DNA of 55,494 nt, from positions 1 to 55,494 of the forward strand of contig CANHKZ010000003.1 in assembly GCA_947461425.1 (NCBI GenBank). The letters are read 5' to 3'. Below the pieces are notes generated by a model. It was given only the letters and a program-made list of their open reading frames with translations. It searched no databases and was not told where the DNA came from. This document shows, in pieces, positions 1 through 8,362 of the stretch (within the stretch, counting starts at the first letter, position 1; every line of letters begins with the position of its first letter). The DNA comes from Flavobacteriaceae bacterium. GTDB taxonomy: Bacteria > Bacteroidota > Bacteroidia > Flavobacteriales > Flavobacteriaceae. Position numbers and translations under genes: made by a program.

Positions 1-503
1 GGTGTTACCGGTCCGGTGTGGTTGATCACTCCATCAAAAATAACCCGTATGCCGTGTTGGTGTGCCTTCTCAACCATTATTTTCAAATCGTTAGGAGTTC
101 CAAAATTTGGATCTAATGCCGTCCAATCTTTGGTCCAGTACCCGTGAAACCCATAGCTAAAACCGGTACCTTCATCCGTTCCATCGTGGATTTGTTCTAC
201 TAAAGGTGTCATCCAAATGGCATTGATTCCCAATTGATCAAAATAACCTTCTTCAATTTTTTGAGTAATTCCTTTGATGTCACCACCCATAAAACCACGT
301 AATTTCCCGGTTTCTTTAGTACGATTGTAATTAACATCATTAGTCGGATCTGCATTATTGAAACGATCGGTCAATAAAAAATACACGTTAGCTGCCTCCC
401 AAACAAAAGGAGTGGAGGTAGTTGATTTTTGGTTTTGGGCTTGAGTTGCATTTGAAGAAATGAAAACTGCCAAAAGGACTAATAATAAAGTATTTTTTTT
501 CAT
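1..503 (-). CDS. Alpha-amylase family (GH13) glycoside hydrolase, N-terminal part; runs off the window
   Basis: Only the first 167 codons are present; the rest lies before base 1. The protein opens with a lipid-free signal peptide (MKKNTLLLVLLAVFISSNATQAQ), so it acts outside the cytoplasm. The catalytic barrel begins at once, with VYFLLTDRFNNADP followed by GGDIKGI and LGINAIWMTPL. Close to the window edge is GH13 conserved region I, read as DGVINH. The catalytic Asp, Glu and Asp of regions II-IV are not in the window. The start at 503 lies 7 bases after the susA-type stop codon, so the two are cotranscribed as the far end of the maltose operon. It probably cuts alpha-1,4-glucans to short maltodextrins; exact specificity cannot be judged from this part. 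Confidence 0.9.
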   Translation of the reverse strand, partial: MKKNTLLLVLLAVFISSNATQAQNQKSTTSTPFVWEAANVYFLLTDRFNNADPTNDVNYNRTKETGKLRGFMGGDIKGITQKIEEGYFDQLGINAIWMTPLVEQIHDGTDEGTGFSYGFHGYWTKDWTALDPNFGTPNDLKIMVEKAHQHGIRVIFDGVINHTGPVT

Positions 504-510
504 TGTGAAT

Positions 511-2346
511 TTATTTAAGTTCTACTATCAAAGCTGATTTGGCTTCGATAATAATTGTGTTTTTTATGTTGATTGTTTTTCCAGAGATTACTTCAATTCC
601 TGTTGAATAGTGCTGCAAATTTTCTTTAAAACGAGAAACGGCAACCTCTTGTTTTTCCTCTGAATTGTTGATCATCACCATTACACTTTCAGCATCATTG
701 TATCTAAAATAAGTATAGACATTGTTTTCAGGAACATAATGTGTTGTTTTTCCTGTATGAATTACTGATTTTCCTTTTCTCCAGTTGAATAATTGGGCTG
801 TAAAATCAAAGTACTGCTGTTGTTCTTTAGTTCTTCCTGCCGCAGAAAAAGCATCGTTGGAATCGCCTTTCCATCCGCCAGGGAAATCGTGGCGAATATC
901 GCCATCTCCCACATTTTTATCGCCTTTCATACCAATTTCAGAACCATAATACAATTGCGGAATACCTCGGATTGTAGCTACCAAACTCATTGCTATTTGG
1001 TATTTTTTGAAATCGCCTTGGTAGATTTGGTTAAAACGATTCGTGTCATGATTTTCGGCAAATACTAATAGATTATTAGTGTTTGGATACAAGAAATCAT
1101 TTGTAAAATTTTCATACACTTTGATGATTCCTTTGTCCCAATTGGCTTTACTTTCGTTAAAAACCCCTCCGTTAATAGCATCATGTAAGGTAAAATCCAT
1201 CACTGAAGGTAGGTTGGAATTGTAGCTTTGGATCGCTCCAATTTTACTGTCTTTCTGCCAATACGCCATCTGCGCTTGATCGTGCATCCACACTTCTCCC
1301 ACAATATTAAAATGCGGGTACTCGTCGGTGATGGTTTTGGTCCAAGTTGCAATAGCTTTCTTATCGCAATACGAATAGGTATCTACTCTAAAGCCATCCA
1401 AGTCAGCATATTCAATCCACCAAATGGCATTTTGAATTAGGTAGTTTAATACCAATGGATTCGACTGATTTAAATCGGGCATGGATTTGACAAACCATCC
1501 ATCCATACACATGGCTGCATCTGTTTTGGATGCATTTGGATCAAATTGGGATGTCATTCTATAATTGGTTGGCGCAAAACCTGGAAATTGGTGAATCCAA
1601 TCGTAAGTAGGTAAATCATTCATCATCCAATGTTTGTACCCCCAATGATTGGTCACATAATCCATAATATTTTTCATGCCGCGTTGGTGCAATTCGGCAC
1701 TCAAACGAACATAATCTTCATTGGTTCCAAAACGGGAATCAATTTTGTACACATCGGATTGCCCGTAGGTATGATACGATCCTCTTTCGTCATTGTCTTC
1801 GCAAAGTGGCGTAGGCCAAATGGCAGTGGCGCCTAACGACTTGATATAATCTAAATTATTGATGATGCCTTCGATATCACCACCATGACGACCGTCTTTA
1901 TTAGCACGATTGGCTTTTTCGATAGTTTCTTTAGTACTGTCATTATTTGGATTGCCATTAGCAAAACGATCCGGCATCAATAAATAAACCATATCCGAAC
2001 TGTCAAATCCTTTGCGGAAGCGAGAATCTTTCCTTCTTGACTTCAAGCTGTATAGCTTTGTAAATGCCACTTTTTTATTTTTCGAAAATGAAAAAACAAG
2101 CTCTTGAGCGCTTACATTTTCGGTTTCAATAGTAACAAAAAGATAGTTGGGATTTTCAGTTTTTTGAACGTTTTTGATGACAATTCCGTTGGAAACAGTT
2201 ACTTCATTTTGGGCAATGTTTTTTCCGTAAAACATAATTTGCACTTCTGAAAGATTCATGTCAGCATACCAAAAAGGCGGTTCAACACGATCAATTTGAG
2301 CGAATGCAAAGCTTGTGGTCAGTAATAAAAAGAGTAATTTTTTCAT
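511..2346 (-). CDS. susA: SusA-type periplasmic neopullulanase / cyclomaltodextrinase (GH13)
   Basis: This 611-aa GH13 enzyme has a signal peptide (MKKLLFLLLTTSFAFAQ) and an N-terminal beta-sandwich of about 100 residues of the cyclomaltodextrinase type, then the catalytic barrel. All four GH13 regions are visible: MDYVTNHWG (region I, about 228-236), DGFRVDTY with nucleophile D322, GEVW with acid/base E351, and FAENHDTNRF with D434. Length and order match Bacteroides SusA (about 617 aa), which hydrolyses imported maltodextrins in the periplasm. The start at 2346 was chosen because a longer reading frame to 2406 would overlap the upstream esterase gene and would bury the signal peptide. Only 11 bases separate it from that gene. 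Whether it prefers pullulan, cyclodextrins or linear dextrins cannot be told. Confidence 0.88.
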   Translation of the reverse strand: MKKLLFLLLTTSFAFAQIDRVEPPFWYADMNLSEVQIMFYGKNIAQNEVTVSNGIVIKNVQKTENPNYLFVTIETENVSAQELVFSFSKNKKVAFTKLYSLKSRRKDSRFRKGFDSSDMVYLLMPDRFANGNPNNDSTKETIEKANRANKDGRHGGDIEGIINNLDYIKSLGATAIWPTPLCEDNDERGSYHTYGQSDVYKIDSRFGTNEDYVRLSAELHQRGMKNIMDYVTNHWGYKHWMMNDLPTYDWIHQFPGFAPTNYRMTSQFDPNASKTDAAMCMDGWFVKSMPDLNQSNPLVLNYLIQNAIWWIEYADLDGFRVDTYSYCDKKAIATWTKTITDEYPHFNIVGEVWMHDQAQMAYWQKDSKIGAIQSYNSNLPSVMDFTLHDAINGGVFNESKANWDKGIIKVYENFTNDFLYPNTNNLLVFAENHDTNRFNQIYQGDFKKYQIAMSLVATIRGIPQLYYGSEIGMKGDKNVGDGDIRHDFPGGWKGDSNDAFSAAGRTKEQQQYFDFTAQLFNWRKGKSVIHTGKTTHYVPENNVYTYFRYNDAESVMVMINNSEEKQEVAVSRFKENLQHYSTGIEVISGKTINIKNTIIIEAKSALIVELK

Positions 2347-2357
2347 AGAAGTAAAAT

Positions 2358-3266
2358 TTATTTTTTTAATAAAAATTGCAAAGGAATAGGCAGTCGTTCT
2401 GCCCATGATTTTTCAGAATGGTCTTTTCCATCAAAAAATTGGGTAGACCAATTGGCGTTGGTAAAACCTTTTTTCTGCATCAGGACATCTACTTTTTTCT
2501 GTAATTCAGGATACAACGCGTCTAGAGTTTTGTTGCCATAATCAAAATAAATTGTATGTGTTTTTGGGTTAGGCAAATTAGCATCCATATAATTGATGAA
2601 AGCATCAGGTATCGGATTGTTCTGAGTGCTAAATGTTCCTGGCCAATGGGTAGATATACAGGCTGCTCCCCCAAAAATTTCAGGATATTCACAGATAGCA
2701 TACATCGAAATAAGTCCGCCCATACTAGAGCCAGCAATAACAGTATTTTTCCTGTCTTTTAGAGTTGAAAAATGACTGTCGATATAAGGTTTTAATTCGG
2801 TCACCAAAAATTTCAAATACAAATCAGAAATCGGTTGAAATGCTTCTTTTGTTCTCCCTGCTTTTTGCAATTGAGCCGTTACAGTGTCTTTTTGTATTGG
2901 ACTCAAACTTTCGTACGGCTTTTGTGGAAAATATTCTGGGTGTCGTTTTTGACCGTTATTCCATACTCCAACTACAATAAATTTTTTGGTTTTACCTTCT
3001 GAAATTAATTTACTGGCTACTTCATCTACTTCCCAAGATTGTTTGTTCCAAGTTGTGGCTGCGTCATATAACATATTGCCATCGTGCATGTACAAGACCG
3101 CATATTTTTGAGTATTGGAATACCCATCGGGAAGCCAAACATCCACGTTTCTTGAATCCACATAGTTCGATTGGAAGTTTTCAAGACGTTCTATGCTACC
3201 TGAACTTACTTTGGGAATCTGCCCAAAAGCGATGGAGGTTAGTAGTAAAAAGAATATTTTTTTCAT
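2358..3266 (-). CDS. Secreted alpha/beta-hydrolase of the putative esterase family (PF00756-like)
   Basis: The 302-aa protein has a signal peptide (MKKIFFLLLTSIAFGQ) and an alpha/beta-hydrolase fold of the enterochelin-esterase/EstA type. The nucleophile elbow reads GSSMGG with Ser181. A YMHDGNMLYD segment (about 59-68) is the typical early strand and loop, and the likely catalytic His is H283 in DGKDHSEKSW near the C-terminus. It sits inside the maltose operon, between the GH65 phosphorylase with its inserted element and susA. Homologues in starch loci are known but their substrate is uncertain: acyl groups on sugars or a non-catalytic role are both possible. Assignment to the family is firm; the substrate is unknown. 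Confidence 0.82.
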   Translation of the reverse strand: MKKIFFLLLTSIAFGQIPKVSSGSIERLENFQSNYVDSRNVDVWLPDGYSNTQKYAVLYMHDGNMLYDAATTWNKQSWEVDEVASKLISEGKTKKFIVVGVWNNGQKRHPEYFPQKPYESLSPIQKDTVTAQLQKAGRTKEAFQPISDLYLKFLVTELKPYIDSHFSTLKDRKNTVIAGSSMGGLISMYAICEYPEIFGGAACISTHWPGTFSTQNNPIPDAFINYMDANLPNPKTHTIYFDYGNKTLDALYPELQKKVDVLMQKKGFTNANWSTQFFDGKDHSEKSWAERLPIPLQFLLKK

Positions 3267-3271
3267 TCTTG

Positions 3272-3299
3272 AACCATTAAGGAATTAAGTAACATTAAG
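3272..3299. repeat. Left inverted-repeat arm of the GxxExxY element
   Basis: This is a 28-base arm built from three ATTAAG-like units, starting AACCATTAAG. It pairs with 3589-3616 at 23 of 28 positions. It begins 6 bases upstream of the esterase start codon, so it forms most of that gene's leader. Confidence 0.65.
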
Positions 3300-3359
3300 T
3301 TTTGCTTTTCACTATTTAAATTACGATTTATTCGTCACTTAGCTTTGCAAAGTATTCGT

Positions 3360-3584
3360 TTACATAAGGTTTTGATGCCTTTGTAATATTTGTTGTTTCA
3401 CATCATAACCATTTCGTTCTAATTCATATTTTAGGCATTCTTCATAGATACTTTCTAACAATCCAGGACCAAGTTCTTTATGTACTTTGATAGCAAACCC
3501 AATAATCTCATAAGATAATTGGGTTACTCCTTTTTTAGTCATTGTGATTCTCATCTTCGTATTTTTAAAACAATGTTTTTGCAA
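3360..3584 (-). pseudogene. Truncated GxxExxY-family protein (PDDEXK-like)
   Basis: The 74-codon frame contains the start of the GxxExxY family: [20 protein letters not shown] followed by [15 protein letters not shown], in which GLLESIY is the name-giving motif. Family members are usually about 120-130 residues. Here the frame stops soon after NGYDVKQQ, so the C-terminal half with the remaining PDDEXK-like core is absent. The likely original start is the Met at 3542 or 3554, just before TKKGVTQ. Another frame downstream stays open to a stop at 3328 and could be a decayed tail, which I cannot confirm. The family is linked to nuclease-like folds but has no settled function. It is not expected to be active. 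Confidence 0.7.
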
Positions 3585-3588
3585 AAAC

Positions 3589-3616
3589 CTTAATGAATCT
3601 TAATCTCTTAATGGTT
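3589..3616. repeat. Right inverted-repeat arm of the GxxExxY element
   Basis: This 28-base arm ends CTTAATGGTT and mirrors 3272-3299 with five mismatches. It lies 7 bases beyond the GH65 stop codon at 3624, on the downstream side of that gene. Confidence 0.65.
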
Positions 3617-3623
3617 GAAAAAA

Positions 3624-5927
3624 CTAAACTGTAACCAAACCATTAGCAGCTACAACAACTTCTTTTCCATTTACGTTAACTGTTATAGCTGTGTCACCCT
3701 CTAAAGTAATTTGTGTTGCTTTTTGATCAACCGTTATTTTTACAATTTGGTTTCTAAAATTAATTTTGAACGAATATCCTTGCCATTCTTTAGGAATTTT
3801 AGGAGCAAAATGTAAGGTGTTGTCTTTGACACGCATACCGCCAAAGCCCTCTACTATACTCATCCAAGTACCAGCCATAGATGTAATATGACATCCTTCT
3901 TCTACTTCTCGGTTGTAATCGTCTAAGTCCAAACGAGACGTTCTTAAATAAAACGAATACGCCATATCCATTTTATCCAAAACTGCCGCTTGAATAGAGT
4001 GAACACATGGTGAAAGTGAACTTTCATGAACCGTAAACGACTCGTAAAATTCAAAATTGTTTTTCAATTGTTCTTTCGAGAAATGATCTTCAAAGAAATA
4101 AAAACATTGTAATACATCGGCTTGTTTGATGTAAGGCGAACGCAAAATTCGATCCCAAGACCATTTTTGATTGATCGGGCGTTGATTTCTATCTAAATCG
4201 GCAACGCAAACCAATTCTTTATCCAAGAATCCGTCTTGTTGTAAATACACTCCCAATGCTTCCGATTGAGGGAAGTACATATTGTTGGCTACTTTTTTCC
4301 ATTCCTGTAATTCTGTATTGGACAGATCTACTTTTTCAATAATGCGTTTGTGATCGGATGGATATTCTAAGGAAACTTTCTGAATTTGTTCCGCCGCATA
4401 ATCAATACACCATTTAGCAATATAATTGGTGTAAAAGTTATTATTAACGTTGTTTTCGTATTCGTTAGGACCTGTAACTCCTAAAATCACATACTGATTT
4501 TTATTTGTAGAAAAAGTAGCTCTTTGGTGCCAAAAGCGAGCAATCCCAATCAATACTTCCAATCCTTTTTCAGGGATGTAACTGTAATCTCCGGTAAAAC
4601 GGTAATAGTTAAATATGGCAAAAGCAATGGCACCATTTCTATGGATTTCTTCGAAAGTAATTTCCCATTCGTTGTGGCATTCTTCTCCATTCATAGTTAC
4701 CATTGGGTACAAAGCGGCACCATTAGTAAAACCTAATTTGGTCGCGTTTTCAATGGCTTTATCCAATTGATTGTAGCGGTAGGTCAATAAATTACGAGCC
4801 ACTTCTTGGTCTTTGGTAGCCATGTAAAATGGAATACAATAGGCTTCGGTATCCCAATAAGTAGAACCACCGTATTTTTCTCCGGTAAATCCTTTCGGAC
4901 CAATATTCAAACGAGAATCTTTACCTAAATAGGTTTGATTCAACTGAAAAATATTGAAACGGATTCCTTGTTGCGCTTTTACATCACCTTCGATAGTGAT
5001 GTCTGACATTTCCCATATTTTAGCCCAAGCCTCTTTTTGTTCTTCTAAAAGGGTATTGTATCCTTTGGCTAAAGCCAATTTAATATCATTTTCTGCAGCA
5101 GATTGGGTATTGGCATGATTCAATGAAACGGTGTAGCCACCAATTTTTTGAATCGCCGAAGTTTGGCCTTGGCCAATTACGGTTTCGTAACTATGTTGTA
5201 TTTTTTCGTTAGTAGCATCAATCGCTACTGGCGAAATGTTTTGATTTTTTCCATTGGCCCAAATGCTATTGTGCATGAAAGTAGTCGCCTTGAAATGAGT
5301 TTTAAACGTTTGGGCGGTTACATAAGCTTCATTGCTCCCTTTTTTTACCTCTAGTGGTTCCCAAAATTTTTCTTCCCAGTTAGCATCTTCGTTGGTTACA
5401 CCCGCGTCGATATAGGGTTTGTATACAATTTTAGCGTCTTTGTTTAAAGGAGTAATTTCATAATATATAATTCCCACTTCGTCCAAATCTATAGATAAAA
5501 AACGTTTTACGTTGACTGCAATTTCAGTTCCGTTTTGCAAAGTTGCTTCAAAAGAACGTAGGTACCAACCTTCTTTCATATTCAATTCACGTCGAAAATT
5601 TCGAACGGAAGTACAATTATGTAAATCTAAATTTTCACCATTGATTTCAATATCGATTCCAATCCAATTGGGTGCGTTCAATACTTTGGCAAAATATTCT
5701 GGATAGCCATTTTTCCACCAACCCACTTTCGTTTTGTCAGGGTAGTAGATTCCTGCAATATAACTCCCTTGGAAGGTTTCGCCAGAATAGGTTTCCTCAA
5801 AATTGGCACGTTGCCCCATGGCTCCGTTTCCAATACTAAAAAGACTTTCGGATGATTTTACTCTCTCTACATCAAATCCTTCTTCAATAATCGACCAGTT
5901 GTCTGGTTTAATATAATCTTGGTTCAT
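3624..5927 (-). CDS. Maltose phosphorylase-type GH65 glycoside phosphorylase
   Basis: The 767-aa protein has no signal peptide, so it is cytoplasmic. It has the GH65 layout: N-terminal beta-sandwich (about 1-270), linker helices, an (alpha/alpha)6 barrel and a small C-terminal sheet. Diagnostic stretches are SIGNGAMGQRANFEE (31-45), TYWDTEAYCIPFY (356-368), MNGEECHNEWEITFEEIHRN (412-431) and GVTGPNEYENNVNNN (483-497). E489 in the last matches the general acid of Lactobacillus brevis maltose phosphorylase (E487). The expected reaction is maltose plus phosphate to glucose plus beta-glucose-1-phosphate. The adjacent beta-phosphoglucomutase and sugar transporter strongly support maltose as substrate, though kojibiose, trehalose or nigerose phosphorylases share the fold. 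Its start is 59 bases after the pgmB stop. Confidence 0.9.
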   Translation of the reverse strand: MNQDYIKPDNWSIIEEGFDVERVKSSESLFSIGNGAMGQRANFEETYSGETFQGSYIAGIYYPDKTKVGWWKNGYPEYFAKVLNAPNWIGIDIEINGENLDLHNCTSVRNFRRELNMKEGWYLRSFEATLQNGTEIAVNVKRFLSIDLDEVGIIYYEITPLNKDAKIVYKPYIDAGVTNEDANWEEKFWEPLEVKKGSNEAYVTAQTFKTHFKATTFMHNSIWANGKNQNISPVAIDATNEKIQHSYETVIGQGQTSAIQKIGGYTVSLNHANTQSAAENDIKLALAKGYNTLLEEQKEAWAKIWEMSDITIEGDVKAQQGIRFNIFQLNQTYLGKDSRLNIGPKGFTGEKYGGSTYWDTEAYCIPFYMATKDQEVARNLLTYRYNQLDKAIENATKLGFTNGAALYPMVTMNGEECHNEWEITFEEIHRNGAIAFAIFNYYRFTGDYSYIPEKGLEVLIGIARFWHQRATFSTNKNQYVILGVTGPNEYENNVNNNFYTNYIAKWCIDYAAEQIQKVSLEYPSDHKRIIEKVDLSNTELQEWKKVANNMYFPQSEALGVYLQQDGFLDKELVCVADLDRNQRPINQKWSWDRILRSPYIKQADVLQCFYFFEDHFSKEQLKNNFEFYESFTVHESSLSPCVHSIQAAVLDKMDMAYSFYLRTSRLDLDDYNREVEEGCHITSMAGTWMSIVEGFGGMRVKDNTLHFAPKIPKEWQGYSFKINFRNQIVKITVDQKATQITLEGDTAITVNVNGKEVVVAANGLVTV

Positions 5928-5935
5928 TTTTTTAA

Positions 5936-5959
5936 TTTGAAAATTTGAAAATTTGAAAA
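5936..5959. repeat. Triple 8-base tandem repeat (TTTGAAAA) in the pgmB-GH65 gap
   Basis: Three perfect copies of TTTGAAAA lie end to end just upstream of the GH65 start codon. On the coding strand this is an AT-rich leader (TTTTCAAA units). It may be simple slippage or an unstructured translation leader; no function is shown. Confidence 0.6.
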
Positions 5960-5986
5960 GGGATTTATTAGTCCCGAGTTCAATTT

Positions 5987-6646
5987 TTAATTATTTATAA
6001 GTGAATTTAAAAAGTCTTCATTGATAAAAGTGAAGTCTTTAAAATTGTATTTAGCTTCGTTTAAAATGGTTGCATCTCCAATTCCAATACTGGTCATAGC
6101 AGCGCTATTTGCTGCTTGAATTCCAGCAACTGAATCTTCAAAAACAATCGAGTTTTCATTTGTTATGCTTAATTTTTGGGCGGCTTGAAGAAAAACCTCA
6201 GGGTCTGGTTTGGCGTTACTAACGTCATTCCCGTCAACAATAACATTAAAATAAGATAGAATTCCTGTTTTTTCTAAAATAGGCCGTGCATTTTTACTTG
6301 CTGATCCTAAAGCGATGGGTTGGTTATTGGCTTTTAAAAATTCCAATACTGGCATCACTCCAGCAAGGATTTCGCTCTGATCCATATTTACTAGATAGGT
6401 CAAATACTCTTCGTTTTTTTGAACCAACCATTGGTTTTTTTGTTCTTGTGACGCTTCGACTTTTCCAAGATCTAAAATAATATCGAGTGATCGCACGCGA
6501 CTAACTCCTTTTAATAATTCGTTATTTTCGTGTGTGAATTCGATACCTAGTTCAGTTGCAATTTTTTTCCAAGCCAAATAATGGTATTTAGCGGTGTCCA
6601 CAATTACCCCGTCAAGGTCGAAAATGAATGCTTTTGTATTACTCAT
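5987..6646 (-). CDS. pgmB: Beta-phosphoglucomutase (HAD superfamily)
   Basis: At 219 aa this is the usual length for the family. HAD motif I is FDLDGVIVDT, with nucleophile D10 and acid/base D12. The cap segment LKGVSRVRSLDIIL is typical of beta-PGM rather than general phosphatases. GSASKNARPILEKTG carries motif II/III residues, and EDSVAGIQAANSAAM (with E and D) is motif IV. It converts beta-glucose-1-phosphate, the product of the GH65 enzyme encoded next, to glucose-6-phosphate through a glucose-1,6-bisphosphate intermediate in the cytoplasm. Its start codon overlaps the last 8 bases of the transporter gene (ATGAGTAA), so the two are translationally coupled. Confidence 0.95.
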   Translation of the reverse strand: MSNTKAFIFDLDGVIVDTAKYHYLAWKKIATELGIEFTHENNELLKGVSRVRSLDIILDLGKVEASQEQKNQWLVQKNEEYLTYLVNMDQSEILAGVMPVLEFLKANNQPIALGSASKNARPILEKTGILSYFNVIVDGNDVSNAKPDPEVFLQAAQKLSITNENSIVFEDSVAGIQAANSAAMTSIGIGDATILNEAKYNFKDFTFINEDFLNSLINN

Positions 6647-8168
6647 TTAAATTTATTTTAATTTTATCATCAATGGTTAATGCAATTATTCCTGCAATTA
6701 TCATTGATGCTCCGCCAATTAATAAAGCGTAAATCGGTTCGCTGTTAAAAAATCTGGACACTAAAAATCCTAAAATTGATGCGGCAACTAATTGAGGAAT
6801 TACAATAAAAAAGTTAAAAACTCCCATATAATATCCCATTTTGCTTGAAGGCAATGAACCTGAAAGCATTGCATAAGGAATCGATAAAATACTTGCCCAT
6901 GCTATGCCTACTCCAATCATTGGAAGCCATTCCATTGTGAAAACCGTTGGTTCAGAAATAAAATAAACAGATATTAAGCCTAATCCACCACAAACTAATG
7001 CAATGAAATGAGTAAATTTTCTACTGGTATATTTAGCTAATAATGGCAAAATAAAAGCTGCTAGTGCTGCAATTAAATTATAATTTGCAAACATTTCACC
7101 AACTTGATTTGCGCCAATGTTGTATGCTTCAGAAGTGGTATCTGTTGTTTTGTATATGTGTTGTGTAACTGCCAGAGTAGTGTAAATCCACATGGAAAAA
7201 AGTGCAAACCATGAAAAGAATTGAACCCAAGCCAATTGTTTCATTATTTTAGGCATGAACTGAAAATCATTCATAATAGTTACAAAATCATTTTCAGTTT
7301 TACTAGTTTTTTGCATAATTCCTGAAATTAACAATGCAATTCCGCCCAGCCCAATTAATCCAATTGATAAAACATACAAATCTTTTTTAAGGTCAAAATT
7401 ATAAATGGTAAAAGTTAATAATGCACTCATTACTAAAAATAATAATCCTTTGCTTAAATGCGACTTACCATTAGCTAAAAACCATTCTTTTGAATGAATT
7501 TCTTTTTGGTAAGTTTCTTTGTTATGGTTTTCAAATGCTTCCAACTCTTGAGGTGAATATTCTTTAGAAGTTACAACAGTCCATAAAACGGTTATAAGAA
7601 AAGCAATTCCTCCAAAATAAAATGAGTATTTAACGGAGTCTGGAATAATACCCAAAGGGGCTGTATTGCTTACTCCAAAATGAGTAAAAATCAATGGAAG
7701 TTTAGAAGCGAAGTAAGCCCCTATTCCAATAAAGAAACTTTGCATAGCAAAACCTGTAGTCCTTTGTGAATCTGGTAAATTATCACCTACAAATGCACGA
7801 AAAGGTTCCATGGAAACATTAATTGAAGCATCCATGATCCATAACATACCTGCTGCAAACCATAACATTGGAGAATTTGGCATCACAAATAGCGCGGCAG
7901 ATGCTAAAAAAGCACCAGCAAGAAAGTAAGGTTTTCTTCTTCCGAGTTTAGTCCAAGTTCTATCTGAAAAATAGCCTATAATTGGCTGGATAATTAATCC
8001 GGTCATTGGAGCGGCGACCCACAAAATAGGAATGTCATCTATATTAGCTCCAAGTGTCTGAAATATTCTACTAACGTTTGAATTTTGTAGAGCAAAACCC
8101 ATTTGTATCCCTAGAAATCCGAAACTCATGTTCCAAATTTGCCAGAGGTTTAATCTACGCTTTTCCAT
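6639..8168 (-). CDS. MFS sugar transporter of the SLC45-like family, probable maltose permease
   Basis: The 509-aa membrane protein has about twelve hydrophobic segments. Its opening is characteristic of bacterial SLC45-like sugar carriers: WNMSFGFLGIQMGFALQNSN, then VAAPMTGLIIQPIIGYFSDR and the LGRRKPYFLAG loop. A hydrophilic loop near the middle carries YSPQELEAFENHNKE. The start at 8168 (MEKRRLNLWQIW) was chosen over 8219 because homologues begin there and the extra 17 residues are unlike a membrane protein N-terminus. It is the first gene of the minus-strand maltose operon and lies directly before pgmB and the phosphorylase, so maltose or short maltodextrin import across the inner membrane is the likely job. 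Confidence 0.88.
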   Translation of the reverse strand: MEKRRLNLWQIWNMSFGFLGIQMGFALQNSNVSRIFQTLGANIDDIPILWVAAPMTGLIIQPIIGYFSDRTWTKLGRRKPYFLAGAFLASAALFVMPNSPMLWFAAGMLWIMDASINVSMEPFRAFVGDNLPDSQRTTGFAMQSFFIGIGAYFASKLPLIFTHFGVSNTAPLGIIPDSVKYSFYFGGIAFLITVLWTVVTSKEYSPQELEAFENHNKETYQKEIHSKEWFLANGKSHLSKGLLFLVMSALLTFTIYNFDLKKDLYVLSIGLIGLGGIALLISGIMQKTSKTENDFVTIMNDFQFMPKIMKQLAWVQFFSWFALFSMWIYTTLAVTQHIYKTTDTTSEAYNIGANQVGEMFANYNLIAALAAFILPLLAKYTSRKFTHFIALVCGGLGLISVYFISEPTVFTMEWLPMIGVGIAWASILSIPYAMLSGSLPSSKMGYYMGVFNFFIVIPQLVAASILGFLVSRFFNSEPIYALLIGGASMIIAGIIALTIDDKIKINLNE

Positions 8169-8257
8169 TATCGTAATTTTAAAATTAGTACGATAAGCGC
8201 TATGCTTATCAAAACTCAACTAGAATTTTCGAAGTAAAAGTAAAAGCTTTGATGTGC

Positions 8258-8265
8258 CAAATATA
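8258..8265 (-). promoter_or_regulatory. Probable -7 element (TATATTTG) of the maltose transporter operon
   Basis: On the minus strand the site reads TATATTTG, an exact match to the Bacteroidota TAnnTTTG -7 box, about 90 bases upstream of the transporter start. No clean TTTG -33 box lies at the usual distance. Instead the palindrome TTTTCGAAAA (8285-8294) falls there. Confidence 0.5.
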
Positions 8266-8284
8266 GATAAATCTATTTGACATT

Positions 8285-8294
8285 TTTTCGAAAA
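8285..8294. promoter_or_regulatory. Candidate operator, perfect palindrome TTTTCGAAAA
   Basis: This ten-base perfect palindrome with a central CG lies at the -33 position of the transporter promoter. TTTCGAAAA recurs beside the susC operator (9529-9537). LacI-family operators usually have a central CG, so this is a plausible site for the neighbouring regulator. Confidence 0.4.
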
Positions 8295-8319
8295 TCAAAT
8301 AATTTAAATTAATTTGGTA

Positions 8320-8335
8320 ACTACAAGGTTGTAGT
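8320..8335. promoter_or_regulatory. Inverted repeat ACTACAA-GG-TTGTAGT between lacI gene and transporter
   Basis: Two perfect 7-base arms are separated by 2 bases. The half-site ACTACAA recurs at 9442-9448 and 9491-9497 in the other control region. With no T-run and almost no loop it suits a protein-binding site better than a terminator. Confidence 0.4.
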
Positions 8336-8362
8336 ACTGAGTGAATTAAAAAAAAAATCGAA

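Larger units (their letters stand above)
3272..3616. mobile_element. Small inverted-repeat-bounded element carrying a GxxExxY gene fragment
   Basis: Two 28-base arms, 3272-3299 and 3589-3616, are imperfect inverted repeats: 23 of 28 positions match, with the outer block AACCATTAAG facing CTTAATGGTT. Similarity continues inward as ATTAAG followed by a T-run and GC. Between them lies one truncated GxxExxY reading frame and nothing else. The element fits exactly in the gap between the GH65 stop codon (3624) and the esterase start (3266). No target-site duplication is evident. That this is a mobile or formerly mobile unit is inferred from the arms bracketing the only gene unrelated to sugar metabolism in the operon. 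Confidence 0.6.

Noticed and set aside
2346..2406. Upstream extension of the SusA-type gene to a start at 2406
   Set aside because: It would overlap the end of the esterase gene and place 20 unrelated residues before a good signal peptide.
3328..3420. Possible frameshifted tail of the GxxExxY gene ending [16 protein letters not shown]
   Set aside because: The frame is open and looks protein-like, but I could not match it to the known C-terminus of the family, so the gene is described only as truncated.
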